NCBI RefSeq assembly: GCF_023101765.2 | Contig: NC_064220.1 | Location: 6,510,001-6,574,000, forward strand | Source of the DNA: Spodoptera frugiperda | Taxonomy: Eukaryota > Arthropoda > Insecta > Lepidoptera > Noctuidae | Length of the DNA stretch: 64,000 nt | Direction of reading: 5' to 3' | Shown here: piece after piece, positions 44,086 through 54,507 of the stretch | Layout of the letters: each line of letters starts with the position of its first letter | Position numbering within the stretch: position 1 is the stretch's first letter | Notes under the pieces: model-generated | What the model was told of the DNA's origin: nothing | Database searches by the model: none | The model's input: the letters and a program-made list of their open reading frames with translations, nothing else | Translations under genes and position numbers: made by a program

Positions 44086-44607
44086 GTAAAATCGAATATA
44101 GATTTCATTTATGATTTTTATGGCCTATTGAGTTTCATGAATATGAAAATAAACGAAGATGAATTAATATTTTATAAAAATTGCTAAACTATTTTCAACG
44201 AGAAATCGAATTACATTCAGCCATTACTATGCATAAAACACCAACAAAAATATTTAGTATCCCGACTTAAATTACATAAAAACGCCAAATCCTTTCACCA
44301 ACAAATTGGAAGCCAACACAATACAATAATAAATGAAACAAGTAAAATAGCACAATTTTTGTCTGAATGAGCAATTAAGTTAAGCTTTCAACCCGGTGCA
44401 GCATTGCACCGGTCTGAATAGCCACTAATTGAGACCACTGACCTAAACTGACACCAGTAACTTCTGGTATTTTGAGATTTTACTCAGCGTCACGTGGACG
44501 CACTTAATTTGATATTACAGCTGGTTTAGTTACTACTAATTTTAGTGACATTGGCTACTGGACTAGCTATGGTTGGGAATGCTAAGTTAAGATAATTTTA
44601 GTACTAC
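44086..44607. other. no gene recognised
   Basis: Unassigned; GGTGCAGCATTGCACC near 44395 is a short palindrome. Confidence 0.3.
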
Positions 44608-44768
44608 AGATCCCTATCTGTAGTAGGGCTGATGCTGATCCGGAACTGCGAACTGACTAGGCCGGTCACCGTGGCTCCGGTTCGAAAAGCAGGAGTATCT
44701 GACAGTTCCACTCGCCTCACCTAAGGCGGGAGAAGACATTGCATGTTTTCCCCCTCAAAAAAGTTAAT
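44608..44768 (+). mobile_element. R1-type 3' tail, internally deleted
   Basis: ATCTGTAGTAGGGCTGATGC, GGCTCCGGTTCGAAAAGCAG, TCACCTAAGGCGGGAGAAG and CCCCCTCAAAAAA. The block with TTTTTAGTCAGTAAGAG is missing. Confidence 0.72.
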
Positions 44769-45579
44769 TTTATTGTGGCTAAGCTAGGATTTTGGTGTCA
44801 TACTGCTATACGTGATATGATACTGTAAAAGAAAGCATGATATAACTTTAATACCAATAAATACATCAGAAATTATGTAGGTTTTATTTTAATGACAATA
44901 AGCTATAAAATGCCAAACAATCCTTGACCTTTTTTTACCCTTTCTAGGACTAAAACTATGTTTCAAGTGAGTATTAGACTTCTTCTATGAAAGAACTTGT
45001 GGAACTTCATACATTACACAGTTTCTCAATGTCTAGCCAAGTTTACTAACAATTGAATATCAGTGTTGAGCTCTATTCGTTATGGTACATGCTAACTAAA
45101 ACCTATTTGGCAGACTTTGTTGGCAAACGTCGTCTTTTTCCTACTATTCAGTTCAATAACCTTTTACTATTATTACAATGAAAAAAGAGATCAAAGGAGG
45201 TTTTGTGTTTGACTTCGTGATTGGGCAAGGTATGTTCAGTTTTACGATTTTTATAGTGATAACACATGGTGTAGATACATATTTTACGTACATACTAAGT
45301 CTGTTATATAGGAATCATAGTGTCTATTGGTAAAAACTATGATTGATACAGCATGATATATCAGAGTTGAAATACTACCATGTTTTGATTAAATAAAAAT
45401 TCTTTTTGTATCATGTAACACATCATCATAACACACCACGTTACACATGTCCGTATTATTTCGTCACTCAACTTGATGGATTGAAAACTAAAGTGTACAA
45501 CAATTATGATCCTTCATCGCAGCAAAATAAAAGTGAATATACAATACCATGTGACAGGCCACTGCCAGACTATCATATA
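44769..45579. other. no gene recognised
   Basis: Unassigned, AT-rich. Confidence 0.35.
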
Positions 45580-45740
45580 TTCCGGAGCTGCGGACAACGT
45601 AAAAGGTTATCGGGGCTCCGGCTCAAAGCAGGAGAAGAAACGGAATGGTTTTTATTCAATAAGAGTCTCACACTCCGTCCCGTCTCACCCAAGGCGGGAG
45701 AAGGCATTGTATGACTTTCCCTCCTCAAAAAAAAACCTAT
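45580..45740 (+). mobile_element. R1-type 3' tail
   Basis: GAGCTGCGGACAACGTAAAA, GGCTCCGGCTCAAAGCAGGA, TTATTCAATAAGAGTCTCAC, CACCCAAGGCGGGAGAAGG and CCCTCCTCAAAAAAAAA. The ACAACGTAAAAGGTTA phrase is shared with the master copy near 800-815. Confidence 0.78.
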
Positions 45741-45943
45741 CATATGTAAAGAATAATAGCCCACAATACATATATCCTTGCTTACCATAATTTTCCTATA
45801 TACAACGAATTGGAATCAGCAGTTTAAAAGGTTCAGGTTTATCAAAAAACCACTACTACCCGGTCTCTGTCACGTGTTGACAAATATATTCTATCTACCC
45901 TGTCCCCACCACATGCCTCAAAAACTAAAGAGAATATACACAT

Positions 45944-47766
45944 ATACAGGGTGTCCCTGAAGTCGACGTCCAACAGGCACCAAATGATCGGCAAGGTTCC
46001 AAATGTTATCAGAAAAATATAAAAAAATTCTAAGTCCTACAGTTTTTAAATTACAGTGACTTATGTGTTATCCACGAAAAAGTACACCCTGTGCCAGTCT
46101 TTTGACTCTTGTTGCTACAAATCTTTATTTTTTCGTCTGCAGTCTTCCTTACATTATCCTGAATAGTGCTCCAGTAATATGGAATCATAAATTCTTAGCC
46201 AACTGCTTTAGATTGGAAAACATTGTTAGTTTTAGAGGAACCAAATACTCTGAATAAAATTTTCACCTTACTTTAAGTGACTGTACTGAATAAATAATGT
46301 ATGGCGCTAGTAGTGGCAAATTTCACCAAAGTTGGCGCATTTAATAAGGATTATAAAATGGTATAGCACTTTGCACATTATTTCTTAAATTCGACACAAA
46401 AAAAAGATTTTTCAACGAAACTCCGTTTCGATGAATTTATTTGAACTTACTAATATTTCTTCTAGTGTACTCAAATCATACGTTACAACCTCGAATGCAC
46501 TAGACAACACTTTGCACGCGATTTGTTATCATCATGTTGAAAATCAGCGAGGATCTCTTGTCAAACAACATTGTCTGTCTACTCATGATTTTGCTTGCAG
46601 CTTTCGTCGGCAATATTACTAGACTTACTAGAGGAACTGATGTTGTGTATCATGTTTCACTAAATAATATTGAATAATTGCAATATGATGTTCATAGTGC
46701 ATCAAACACATTATCAAATGTGTAGTAAAATCAAAAGGAACGGACGCGGCAGATTCATGTACACAGCATATCGACGCGGTAGTGGTATGGTGTACATGAG
46801 CCCTTACGTACAATAACTCGTCATTTTCAAATCAAAAAAAAAAAAAAGAAATGGGTGAATCCTCCGATTAAGTTACGTGTTCATGCCTTGTGATCAAATG
46901 CGGGATGAAGCATCAAATATTCTTTAGTTTTTCGAGAAAGAGTTATTTGCACCGTTACAAGGAATTGCAGGTAAAGCAAAAAATAATTTAAAAAATAAAT
47001 AATCAACATGGCGCAAAAAAGCTAGTGCTCAGCTAAAATGCCGAAGCCCGGGTACGATGGCTCGAGATGCACAACACCAGTTCGTCTAGCGATAATATTG
47101 CCGACGAATGCTGCAAGCGAAATCACGGGTAAACAGACAATGTTGTTTGACAAGAGATCCTCGCTGATTTTCAACATGATGATAACAAATAGCGTGCAAA
47201 GTGCTGTCTAGTGCATACGAGGTTGTAACGTATGATTTGAGTACACTAGAAGAATTTTTAGCAAGTTCAAATAAATTCATCGAAACGGAGTTTCGTTGAA
47301 AAATCTTTTTTTGTGTCGAATTTAAGAAATAATTTGCAAAGTGCTATACCATTTTATAATCCTTATTAAATGCGCCAACTTTGGTGAAATTTGCCACTAC
47401 TAGTGCCATACATAATTTATTCAGTACAGTCACTTAAAGTAAGGTGAAAATTTTATTCAGAGTATTTGGTTCCTCTAAAACTAACAATGTTTTCCAATCT
47501 AAAGCAGTTGGCTAAGAATTTATGATTCCATATTACTGGAGCACTATTCAGGATAATGTAAGGAAGACTGCAGACGAAAAAATAAAGATTTGTAGCAACA
47601 AGAGTCAAAAGACTGGCACAGGGTGTACTTTTTCGTGGATAACACATAAGTCACTGTAATTTAAAAACTGTAGGACTTAGAATTTTTTTTATATTTTTTT
47701 GATAACATTTGGAACCTTGCCGATCATCTGGTGCCTGTTGGACGTCGACTTCAGGGACACCCTGTA
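45944..47766. mobile_element. 1.8-kb foldback element with arms of about 675 bp
   Basis: The left arm (about 45944-46620) and the right arm (about 47088-47766) are reverse complements with only scattered differences (for example GGCGCTAGTAG against GGCACTAGTAG, TTACTAATATTTC against TTGCTAAAAATTC). Both ends read CAGGGTGTCCCTGAAGTCGA, with TA immediately outside, as in Tc1/mariner insertions. A subterminal AGTACACCCTGTG repeats the end motif. The 470-bp centre has no transposase. Matching small frames on the two arms (46063-46257 with 47453-47647; 46431-46622 with 47086-47280) are mirror images of the same DNA and show no known domain. Confidence 0.8.
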
Positions 47767-48104
47767 TGTATATATTATGTCGTTAAATATACTGATTCCC
47801 ATCTGTACCTAGTTTCAATCCCATCAATACAACATTTTCCTCAGGCCATACATTTTGCTGATCTCACCTCCTTTGATATAAGAGAGCACTCGCTCCTGAC
47901 ACTGCTGAGGCAGACTTCGGAAATCGAACTAGAGATTAAGAGGCGTGATATTGTATTCGAGATTTTGTTACGAATACATCTGAAATGCAATTCAGCCTAC
48001 GGATAACTTCAATACTCGGTTTAGGTTATCCGTTATTGAATTTTGCGAGATTGAATTCTGTTGTCATTCATACTGAAATTTCGCTCCTCTGTTATGAGAA
48101 GAAT
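47767..48104. other. no gene recognised
   Basis: Unassigned; a 91-codon plus frame (47731-48006) begins inside the foldback end. Confidence 0.3.
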
Positions 48105-48385
48105 ACATACATACATAACCTCACGTCTGTCTCCCATGGGGGTAGGCAGAGACAATGGAACGCCAATTGCCACGGTTCTTACACACTTTTTTCGCTTCAT
48201 CATCAGTCTTTTCATGCATGCTCGTCGGTTAAAGGTACTTTTAATTTGGACCTATTTTAATATATCGCCAATCTGGTCGCTATATGTCCGTCTGGGGCGC
48301 CCTCTACCGACGGTCCCATTCATATTCGCTTTGTATATTTCTTTCGTAAATCTGCTTTCATCCATCCTTTCTACATTGAGAAGAA
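48105..48385 (+). repeat. moth interspersed repeat M
   Basis: ACATAACCTCACGTCTGTCT, CCATGGGGGTAGGCAGAGAC, CACACTTTTTTCGCTTCATC, ATGCTCGTCGGTTAAAGGTA and ATCCATCCTTTCTACAT make a block that I recognise in general form from other moth sequences. Single copy in this window. The 122-codon plus frame over it (48061-48429) is a by-product. Confidence 0.45.
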
Positions 48386-48627
48386 TACATAAAATATTAT
48401 ACTTGAAAAACTACAATGAATCGTTATAAAATATTTACAAAGTAATCAGGTTACGACAATCTGTCATCAATCAGCTGTACCCCCGTCGCCGGCGTAGGGT
48501 TAAGCTTTATTTGATTGATCAATTTCTTGTAACCCTACGGACTTTCACGATAAATAAAGTGGGTATCGTTACATTAAGTGTTCGTTCGTGGTGTATTGGA
48601 TTTTTTTTTTGGGGTATTTGTTTTTTA

Positions 48628-48712
48628 TGATATAATAATAAGACAGTAAACGAGCAGACGGATCACCTGATGGTAAGCAATCGTCGCCGCCCATGGACAC
48701 TTGAAACAGTGT
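48628..48712 (-). repeat. repeat C, 3' part
   Basis: AAACGAGCAGACGGATCACC, GGTAAGCAATCGTCGCCGCC and ATGGACACTTGAAAC. Confidence 0.7.
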
Positions 48713-49344
48713 GATGGGGCATTTTAAACCCAGTCCCTTGTGTATAGTTATGAAGCTTTTAAAAGATAGGTTCGATTCTTAGAAGACAAAAATAGTTATT
48801 TATGAAGCTTTGTCTTTTTACTCAAATTAGTGGTAGGTATGTATAATAATTAAATAAACGTTAAGATGTTTTTTTAGACAATAATTTTGTATGATAACTT
48901 ATATAATTGTTGGTGTGTGTTTAGTGCTGTAGCGGAGACTATTTTTAAAATAGAAATAGATGATATTTTAAACAACATGTTCGTAATCTTACGCTCAAAT
49001 ACTGAAACGCTACTCAATTTTAAGTACCTAAATATCATGCTATCTCTGTCATTTACAAAGAATTTATAGTGACAGAACTATTCTTGACCACGTTTTAAAA
49101 TTGAGTGACGTTTGAGTATTTGACTATTAATTTCACGCGATAATAAAGACGAGAATGAGGATAAAATAGAATGATTTAGTTAACCAACAAAATTTAATCC
49201 CAAGCAAACCCGTGATCAAAAGCCATTAGTTCAATATATAAGCTTTTCAGCAATTTCAGTGTTTACGTGGCAACCTAAATTTATATATTGTTAGGCGTCC
49301 ATGTGGGTAGGTAGTAATAAAAGTTAATTTATAGTCTATTGACT
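48713..49344. other. no gene recognised
   Basis: AT-rich unassigned sequence. Confidence 0.35.
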
Positions 49345-49383
49345 GTGTATGGGCTGTATGGGCTGTATGGGCTGTATGGGCTG
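49345..49383. repeat. 9-bp tandem repeat GGGCTGTAT
   Basis: Just over four units in a row, without sequence change. Confidence 0.85.
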
Positions 49384-49777
49384 CCAGTAACGGTATGGAG
49401 CTGAAACTGAAAATTTACGAATATTTTTATGATACATTTTTAGTGACCTTTTGCCATGTAATGGTCTTACGCACGAGTACTTATAAATATTACTTTTGTT
49501 TCCGATTCTGGAGTTATAAATCAAGTTTGGTGTGTATTTTTTTTTATTTCAAACAGAAAAAAATCAATATATTAACTAACACATTATTTACAACTTAAAA
49601 ATACCAAAAAAAGGAATAAAAACTAACTTAAAAATAAAATAAAGGCGTTAGGCGTGGTTAGGCGTCGAAGTATTTTAAAAGGAAATTCCCACGTTCTTTG
49701 ATAATGTTAGTATGATATCATTTATGGAAGATTCCTAGTCGCCAGTAAGCAAATATTAAAATTTACTCGATCTCGCA
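49384..49777. other. no gene recognised
   Basis: AT-rich; contains GGCGTTAGGCGTGGTTAGGCG (a short internal duplication near 49643). Confidence 0.35.
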
Positions 49778-49916
49778 TTTTTTTTAATGGGGTCTTCCGC
49801 TTTGAGTGAGGCGAGAGGGAGTATCAGACTCTTACTGACTAAACCACTCCGTTCCTAGTTCTGCCCTTCGAGCCGGATCCCCGGTAAACCTGCTAGGTAG
49901 TCCGCAGCTCCGGAAC
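49778..49916 (-). mobile_element. R1-type 3' tail
   Basis: TTGAGTGAGGCGAGAGGGAG, TATCAGACTCTTACTGAC, CCCCGGTAAACCTGCTAGG and TAGTCCGCAGCTCCGG. Confidence 0.75.
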
Positions 49917-49949
49917 ATCATCATCAGCGATCTTGTAACTTCTTGTATG

Positions 49950-50147
49950 AACCCCTATCATAGCTTGAAACTAGTCGACTTCCTCGCAAAACAGTTACGT
50001 ACTCAGAGACATTTAATTATTAGATACTTAAACTACACTTTAGTAACGATTTTGTTCAGAAAACAATTGCTAAAGACTGGGTTAAGTAATCATCAAATGA
50101 TTCTAAGTGCGGCAATAAGCCGATAACGTAATAATTAATAAATTAAC
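49950..50147 (+). repeat. MITE D end, interrupted
   Basis: ATAGCTTGAAACTAGTCGAC and AAACAGTTACGTACTC (to about 50006), then after unrelated sequence AATAAGCCGATAACGTAATA at 50114. Confidence 0.5.
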
Positions 50148-50249
50148 AAAAGATATCACACAATATTACCAGGTATATTATCACTATTCTAACGTATTCC
50201 CTCACTAAAATTTCACAACTGAATCGACCACACATAGTAGCAATAAAGA

Positions 50250-50306
50250 CTTACAGACATACAGACATACAGACGAACAGACAAACAGGCAGACAGGCAG
50301 ACAGCG
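50250..50306. repeat. ACAG-rich microsatellite
   Basis: Run of ACAGACAT, ACAGACGAACAG and AGGCAGACAGGCAGACAG variants. Confidence 0.8.
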
Positions 50307-50460
50307 CTACTTCATACATACATAAAACAGGATAACGTCTTAACATAAGTTTTTTACGATGCTAATGTTATCTTCGTATTAAGTGGGTATCATAAAGTCT
50401 GCGTCGTAATGTTACCGCAGGTGGCTCAGTAATGTAATACGTCTCTCTTATTATAATATC

Positions 50461-50637
50461 TCTTACTAATATCTTAGGTAAATGCCGAAGTTTGTGTGTT
50501 TATGTGTCTATGTGTATGTTTGTTACTCAATCACGTCAAAACAGTTGAAGGGATCGGGATGAAATTTGGTGCAGGGGTAGATTATATTGTGGACATATAG
50601 GCTTTATCCCATGGGCGAAAGCTCTGGCAAAAGTTAG
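50461..50637 (+). mobile_element. Lep1-type non-autonomous Helitron, decayed
   Basis: TCTTACTAATATCTTAGG, CACGTCAAAACAGTTGAAGG, GGGATGAAATTTGGTGCAGG and AAAGTTAG at the end, about 177 bp. Confidence 0.65.
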
Positions 50638-50689
50638 AATTAGAAAGAGAAGAAGATAGTGGTAGCAAGAGTTTTGGAAAAGAGCGTAT

Positions 50690-50806
50690 TCCTTTAAAAA
50701 GCCAGTAACGCAATTGTAATGCTTCTGTTTAGGAAGTCCAAAGGCGGCAGCGATTGCTTACCATCAGGTGATCCGTCTGCTCATTTACCGGCTTATACCA
50801 TAAAAA
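50690..50806 (+). repeat. repeat C, 3' part
   Basis: AAAAGCCAGTAACGCAATTG, GATTGCTTACCATCAGGTGA and GGCTTATACCATAAAAA. Confidence 0.7.
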
Positions 50807-51011
50807 CCCTTCGAGAAGAGTAGGGTTTTTCATACGTAGTGATTATTATAAACCTTTTTAACTATAGGACGTCAATGTCTAGTCCAGCAGTGGAGTGTCA
50901 CAGGCGGGTGACGTCGATATCAAGAGAGTGGAGATACCATTATGACTATGACTAGTAATATAACTTCATACCTATATAAAGACTGCAAACATACCTAAGC
51001 TAAATGTGTTT
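50807..51011. other. possible SINE tail, otherwise unassigned
   Basis: CCTTCGAGAAGAGTAGGGTT and GTCTAGTCCAGCAGTGGAG resemble the end of the SINE at 14286-14533 in a decayed form. Confidence 0.35.
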
Positions 51012-51393
51012 TATGAGTATAAGGCTGCTTTTCCACCAGAGATGCTATGCTACGTTGCTGTTGATGCGTTTGGCTTCCACCAATCATGCTCATTGGTACA
51101 CATAGTTTAGCACTGGTGGAAACGGACTCAGATAAGATATGTTTTTTTTTTATGGATAGATGCGTGCTATGGAGAGTAGGGAAGCCACCCATAGCACTCG
51201 TGTATCGATATACATCGCATACTCGAGCTGCGCATCTTCCTCGCACAGCTACTTTGCGGCGGCGCATCTTCATAGCACATCTTTCTCGCACTATTACATA
51301 GCTTAGTATCAGTGGAAACGGTCACATAGTTTCACAGCTTCGCTATTATATAAAGCATAGCTACATAGCACATCTGTGGTGGAAAAGCACCCT
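51012..51393 (+). mobile_element. MITE I, complete copy
   Basis: AAGGCTGCTTTTCCACCAGA at the left is mirrored by TCTGTGGTGGAAAAGCACCC at the right. Inside are TCCACCAATCATGCTCATTG, TCGATATACATCGCATACTC, GCATCTTCCTCGCACAGC and AGTGGAAACGGTCACATAGT. The ATAGCTACATAGCACATC word recurs several times. No transposase. Confidence 0.72.
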
Positions 51394-51587
51394 AACACCT
51401 AATACCTAAGGCGTTTTACGATGTCTCAATAAAATAACCATTTAGATGAAGATCAATTCGCGGCTATCTCGGGGTAATAAATTGATAGAAATACTTCTAT
51501 ATATCTTTATACATAAGATACAGACAATATAGTATATAACTTTGTAGATATATGATGCCTACGTGATCTATATATTGACTGACTGCC

Positions 51588-51775
51588 TCGTTGGTCGAGT
51601 GGTCGCAAGTAGAGTCGGGTAGTAGTCTCAGTAGTAGCACGGAGTCTGGTATTGTGCCCAGTATATGGCAAATGACTTATAACACTAATGGTGAAAATTG
51701 GGTGTACATTGTATAGCGGCATTACGTGCCGTAATGTGCACCTCTGACTACTCCTTCGGGGATAAAAGGTGTGAC
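51588..51775 (+). mobile_element. SINE B with internal deletion of the B-box
   Basis: TTGGTCGAGTGGTCGCAAGT is a clean A-box; the sequence then jumps to GTAGTAGCACGGAGTCTGG, missing the GGGTTCGATT part. The body ends TCCTTCGGGGATAAAAGG. Confidence 0.78.
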
Positions 51776-52024
51776 GATTTTATCGATTTGATAAATCAAA
51801 AAAAAAAAAAATTTTTTTTTTACAATTGGACAAATTATTTGGACTACCTCGCTGGTCGACGGTTCACAACTGTAACTTTCAAACTTTATCTATAGATAAA
51901 ATAAAACATTATGAGTTTTTACTTTTTCAAAATTCTCTGCATAACATCTGGCATTGCTAGATAGATATTGGAGTGGTCTCGGGAAGAATTGACTGAAGGA
52001 ACCGCTACCGAGAAATGAGTATAC
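51776..52024. other. unassigned
   Basis: A13 followed by T9 around 51799 and a second CTCGCTGGTCGACGG A-box-like scrap near 51848. Confidence 0.3.
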
Positions 52025-52335
52025 CGTCTTTTTTTATGAGACATGCCGTTAATCTAGCAGACGTATTACCTGATGGTAAGCAATCGCCGCCACCCATGGA
52101 CACTTGAAACACCAGAGGCTTTACAAGTGCGTTACCGGCTTTTTGGGAGTTAGGAATTTAAGGGTTGTTGTTCGGGAATGGGGATGGGGAAGATTGGGAA
52201 GGGGGGAATTGGGCCTCCGGTAACCTCACTCACACAACGCAAGCGTTGTTTCACGTCGGTTTTCTGTGAGGCCGTGGTATCACTCCGGTCGAGCCGGCCC
52301 ATTCGTGGCGAAGCATGGCTCTCCCACACTTAGAG
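52025..52335 (-). repeat. interspersed repeat C, full length
   Basis: TTTTTATGAGACATGCCG, GGTAAGCAATCGCCGCCACC, GGAAGATTGGGAAGGGG variants, CAACGCAAGCGTTGTTTCAC and GAAGCATGGCTCTCCCACAC. Confidence 0.8.
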
Positions 52336-52925
52336 CTGTTACTTCTGACTACCCCTCTAGGAAATCACAAGCGAAATCGAAATAATTACAAGTTTATTTC
52401 AATAGATACGTCCTCTTCGTAGAATGAAAGTGATCGATGAGGCATAGCGTGAAATTAACCAAGTAGCTGTAACGATTCACTTTCTAACTGCAGTCGGTAA
52501 AAGGAGGTATATGCACTCTCACTTCAATTATAGTATTGTCTAGACCTAACTTTTGATACTTTTTGTCTATTTAAGATAGCCCGTTGTTGGTCGTTAGGTC
52601 GATAAAATCGCTACACTGTCTAGTCAAATATCTGGGTGATATCCAGGTTCTATTTGTGAATCCAACAATGACAGCATCTATGCGTTTTTGTTGACATTTT
52701 TAATCAGACCTGTACCACTAGTCTTCCCGCGGGTATTGTACCCCGAGACCCGACTAATTGCGATTTCAATAACCGATCACAATCCAAAATCTTCATATTA
52801 AGATCGATATTTAACATTCGTTTTAAAGAGTCAAAGATGTTAGATTAAGACCAGTCATTGAAATTAGCAGTAAGAGACTACACATTTGATAAATCTGAAC
52901 CTATTAATATATTAAACAGCGATCT
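52336..52925. other. no gene recognised
   Basis: Unassigned. Confidence 0.35.
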
Positions 52926-52995
52926 ACAACCCGCTTAGTAAGCGTGGTCATAGCGTTTAGCAAGCCATGAAGGCCAGCAATGGTCTGTCACGGCC
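52926..52995 (+). repeat. SINE tail scrap (14286 family)
   Basis: CAACCCGCTTAGTAAGCGTG, then AGCAATGGTCTGTCACGGCC. Confidence 0.45.
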
Positions 52996-53024
52996 TGATG
53001 ACGATAATAATAGTAATAACTACA

Positions 53025-53210
53025 TAGTATAAAACAAAGTCGCTTTTTCTGTCTCTATGCCCTTTTGTATGCTTAAATATTTAAAACTACGCAACGAATT
53101 TTGATGCGGGAACGGTTTTTAATAGATAGAGTGAAGAGGAAGGTTTATATGCACAATACATGCATAATGTATTACCATTGCACCCATGCGAAGCTGGGGC
53201 GGGTCGCTAG
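53025..53210 (+). mobile_element. non-autonomous Helitron of the ATAAAACAAAGTCGC type
   Basis: TATAAAACAAAGTCGCTTTT, TAAAACTACGCAACGAATTT, GAGGAAGGTTTATATGCAC and a GC-rich hairpin end GGGGCGGGTCGCTAG followed by T, the usual CTAG|T border. Confidence 0.7.
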
Positions 53211-53487
53211 TCATAGCATAAAGTGTAAATGTTATTTTTGTATGGAGTATAGTTAATCTATTTCTTACCTATTTAAACAAGTGAATGGCGTGATATTACG
53301 ACATCAACTACTTCTAATAACGAGTAGATAATAATATTTATTGGCGACGAAAAAACTACTTAAACAGTCCCGTCTACACTTTCTCTTGTATATGTGAAGT
53401 GCAATAAATAAATTATAAATAAAGTAATTCAACTTTCTAAGATGTTGTTATTATGCTATTTTTTATTTATATTGTATTTCTACTTTC
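53211..53487. other. no gene recognised
   Basis: AT-rich unassigned sequence. Confidence 0.35.
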
Positions 53488-53725
53488 ATTATTATGCTAC
53501 CGGCTTACTCACGTAACTGTGTGGCAAGGAACTCGACTAGTTTCAAGCCATGCTAGAAGCTCTTATTCATGAGCAGTATTCCGCCACACACGACGCGGCG
53601 ATTGTCGCGCTGCTACTTAGTAGCTCTCTCTTGAGCCTCTAGCATATCAGTCAAGTTCCTCGTCAAACAGTTACGTGAGTAAGCCGATAACATAATAATT
53701 AACTTAGTATGTCTCACGAAAGTTT
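53488..53725 (+). mobile_element. MITE D, complete copy with both inverted ends
   Basis: CGGCTTACTCACGTAACTG, GAACTCGACTAGTTTCAAGC at the left; CAGTCAAGTTCCTCGTC, CAGTTACGTGAGTAAGCCG at the right. Core GACGCGGCGATTGTCGCGC. The right end continues ATAACATAATAATTAAC and TTAGTATGTCTCACGAAAG. No coding frame. Confidence 0.75.
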
Positions 53726-53801
53726 TAATCCAATTATATCTACTTTAATATATGTCTGTTCTTCTGTATTAACTAATCGTCATTTCTCTTTCTATTTTCA
53801 G

Positions 53802-53850
53802 GTAAATATAATTATCTCATCTTTGGAAGTTTACATCTCAAAATAACAAG
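53802..53850 (+). other. candidate 49-nt non-coding exon
   Basis: Preceded by TTTCTCTTTCTATTTTCAG and followed by GTAAACAG; it ends AAAATAACAAG, comparable to AATTACTAAG at the end of the candidate at 19685-19730. The first frame has TAA early and another has TGG...TAA late, so coding use is doubtful. Confidence 0.22.
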
Positions 53851-54084
53851 GTAAACAGTATGGATATAAACCGTTAAATAAGACTTTACATTAGTAAATT
53901 AATTCATATGCGAAGACGAACCAGATTAATTTTGTCATAACTTTGAATAGAATATATGCTTTCATATGTATGCTATCATATGTTGCTATTTAGACATATA
54001 ATGTCGTTATGTAATATACGAATATTATCTAATCCACATCATTAACTATTTCATCTATTCTTCATTCTTATAGAAAATATCTAA

Positions 54085-54188
54085 CTTTTAATGGTCGGCA
54101 AAACGCATGTAACACCCCAAGTGTTGCAAGCGTTCATAGGCCACGGTAACCACTTACCATCAGGTGGGCCGTGTGCTTTCTTGCCACC
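54085..54188 (+). repeat. repeat C, 3' part, diverged
   Basis: TGGTCGGCAAAACGCATGTA and ACTTACCATCAGGTGGGCCG; it lies directly before the Helitron array. Confidence 0.55.
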
Positions 54189-54507
54189 GTCATCTTCTTA
54201 TATATAAAAATGAATCGCTAAAATCGTTGGTAAGCGCATAACTCGAGAACGCGTGGACCAATTTGGCCAATTCTTTTTTTGTAATATTCGTCGAAGTTCA
54301 AGGATGGTTTTTACGGCGAGAAAATATCAAATAATTGACGGAAAAGCCCTAAAAACAGCCCTTTTCTTTATCCCATACAAACGTTTTCTAACTAATACGT
54401 AGAGTCAATTTGAGCTTTATTGCTATTGGATAAAGTTCATATTGCTATTGGATATTAAAAAACAAATGCTATTGGATAAGTGTGCGTTGGAGACTTGGAG
54501 CACAGAA

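Noticed and set aside
46063..47647. Identical 64-residue frames on opposite strands as a gene pair
   Set aside because: They are the same DNA read on the two arms of the long inverted repeat, with no domain and no start context.
48490..48542. CGTAGGGTTA ... TAACCCTACG as a MITE
   Set aside because: Only about 11-12 bases pair, without a duplication or a second copy.
9133..54188. Regularly recurring ACCATCAGGTGATCCGTC block as a CRISPR-like array
   Set aside because: Copies are dispersed over 45 kb in both orientations with irregular spacing; it is an interspersed repeat in a eukaryotic genome.
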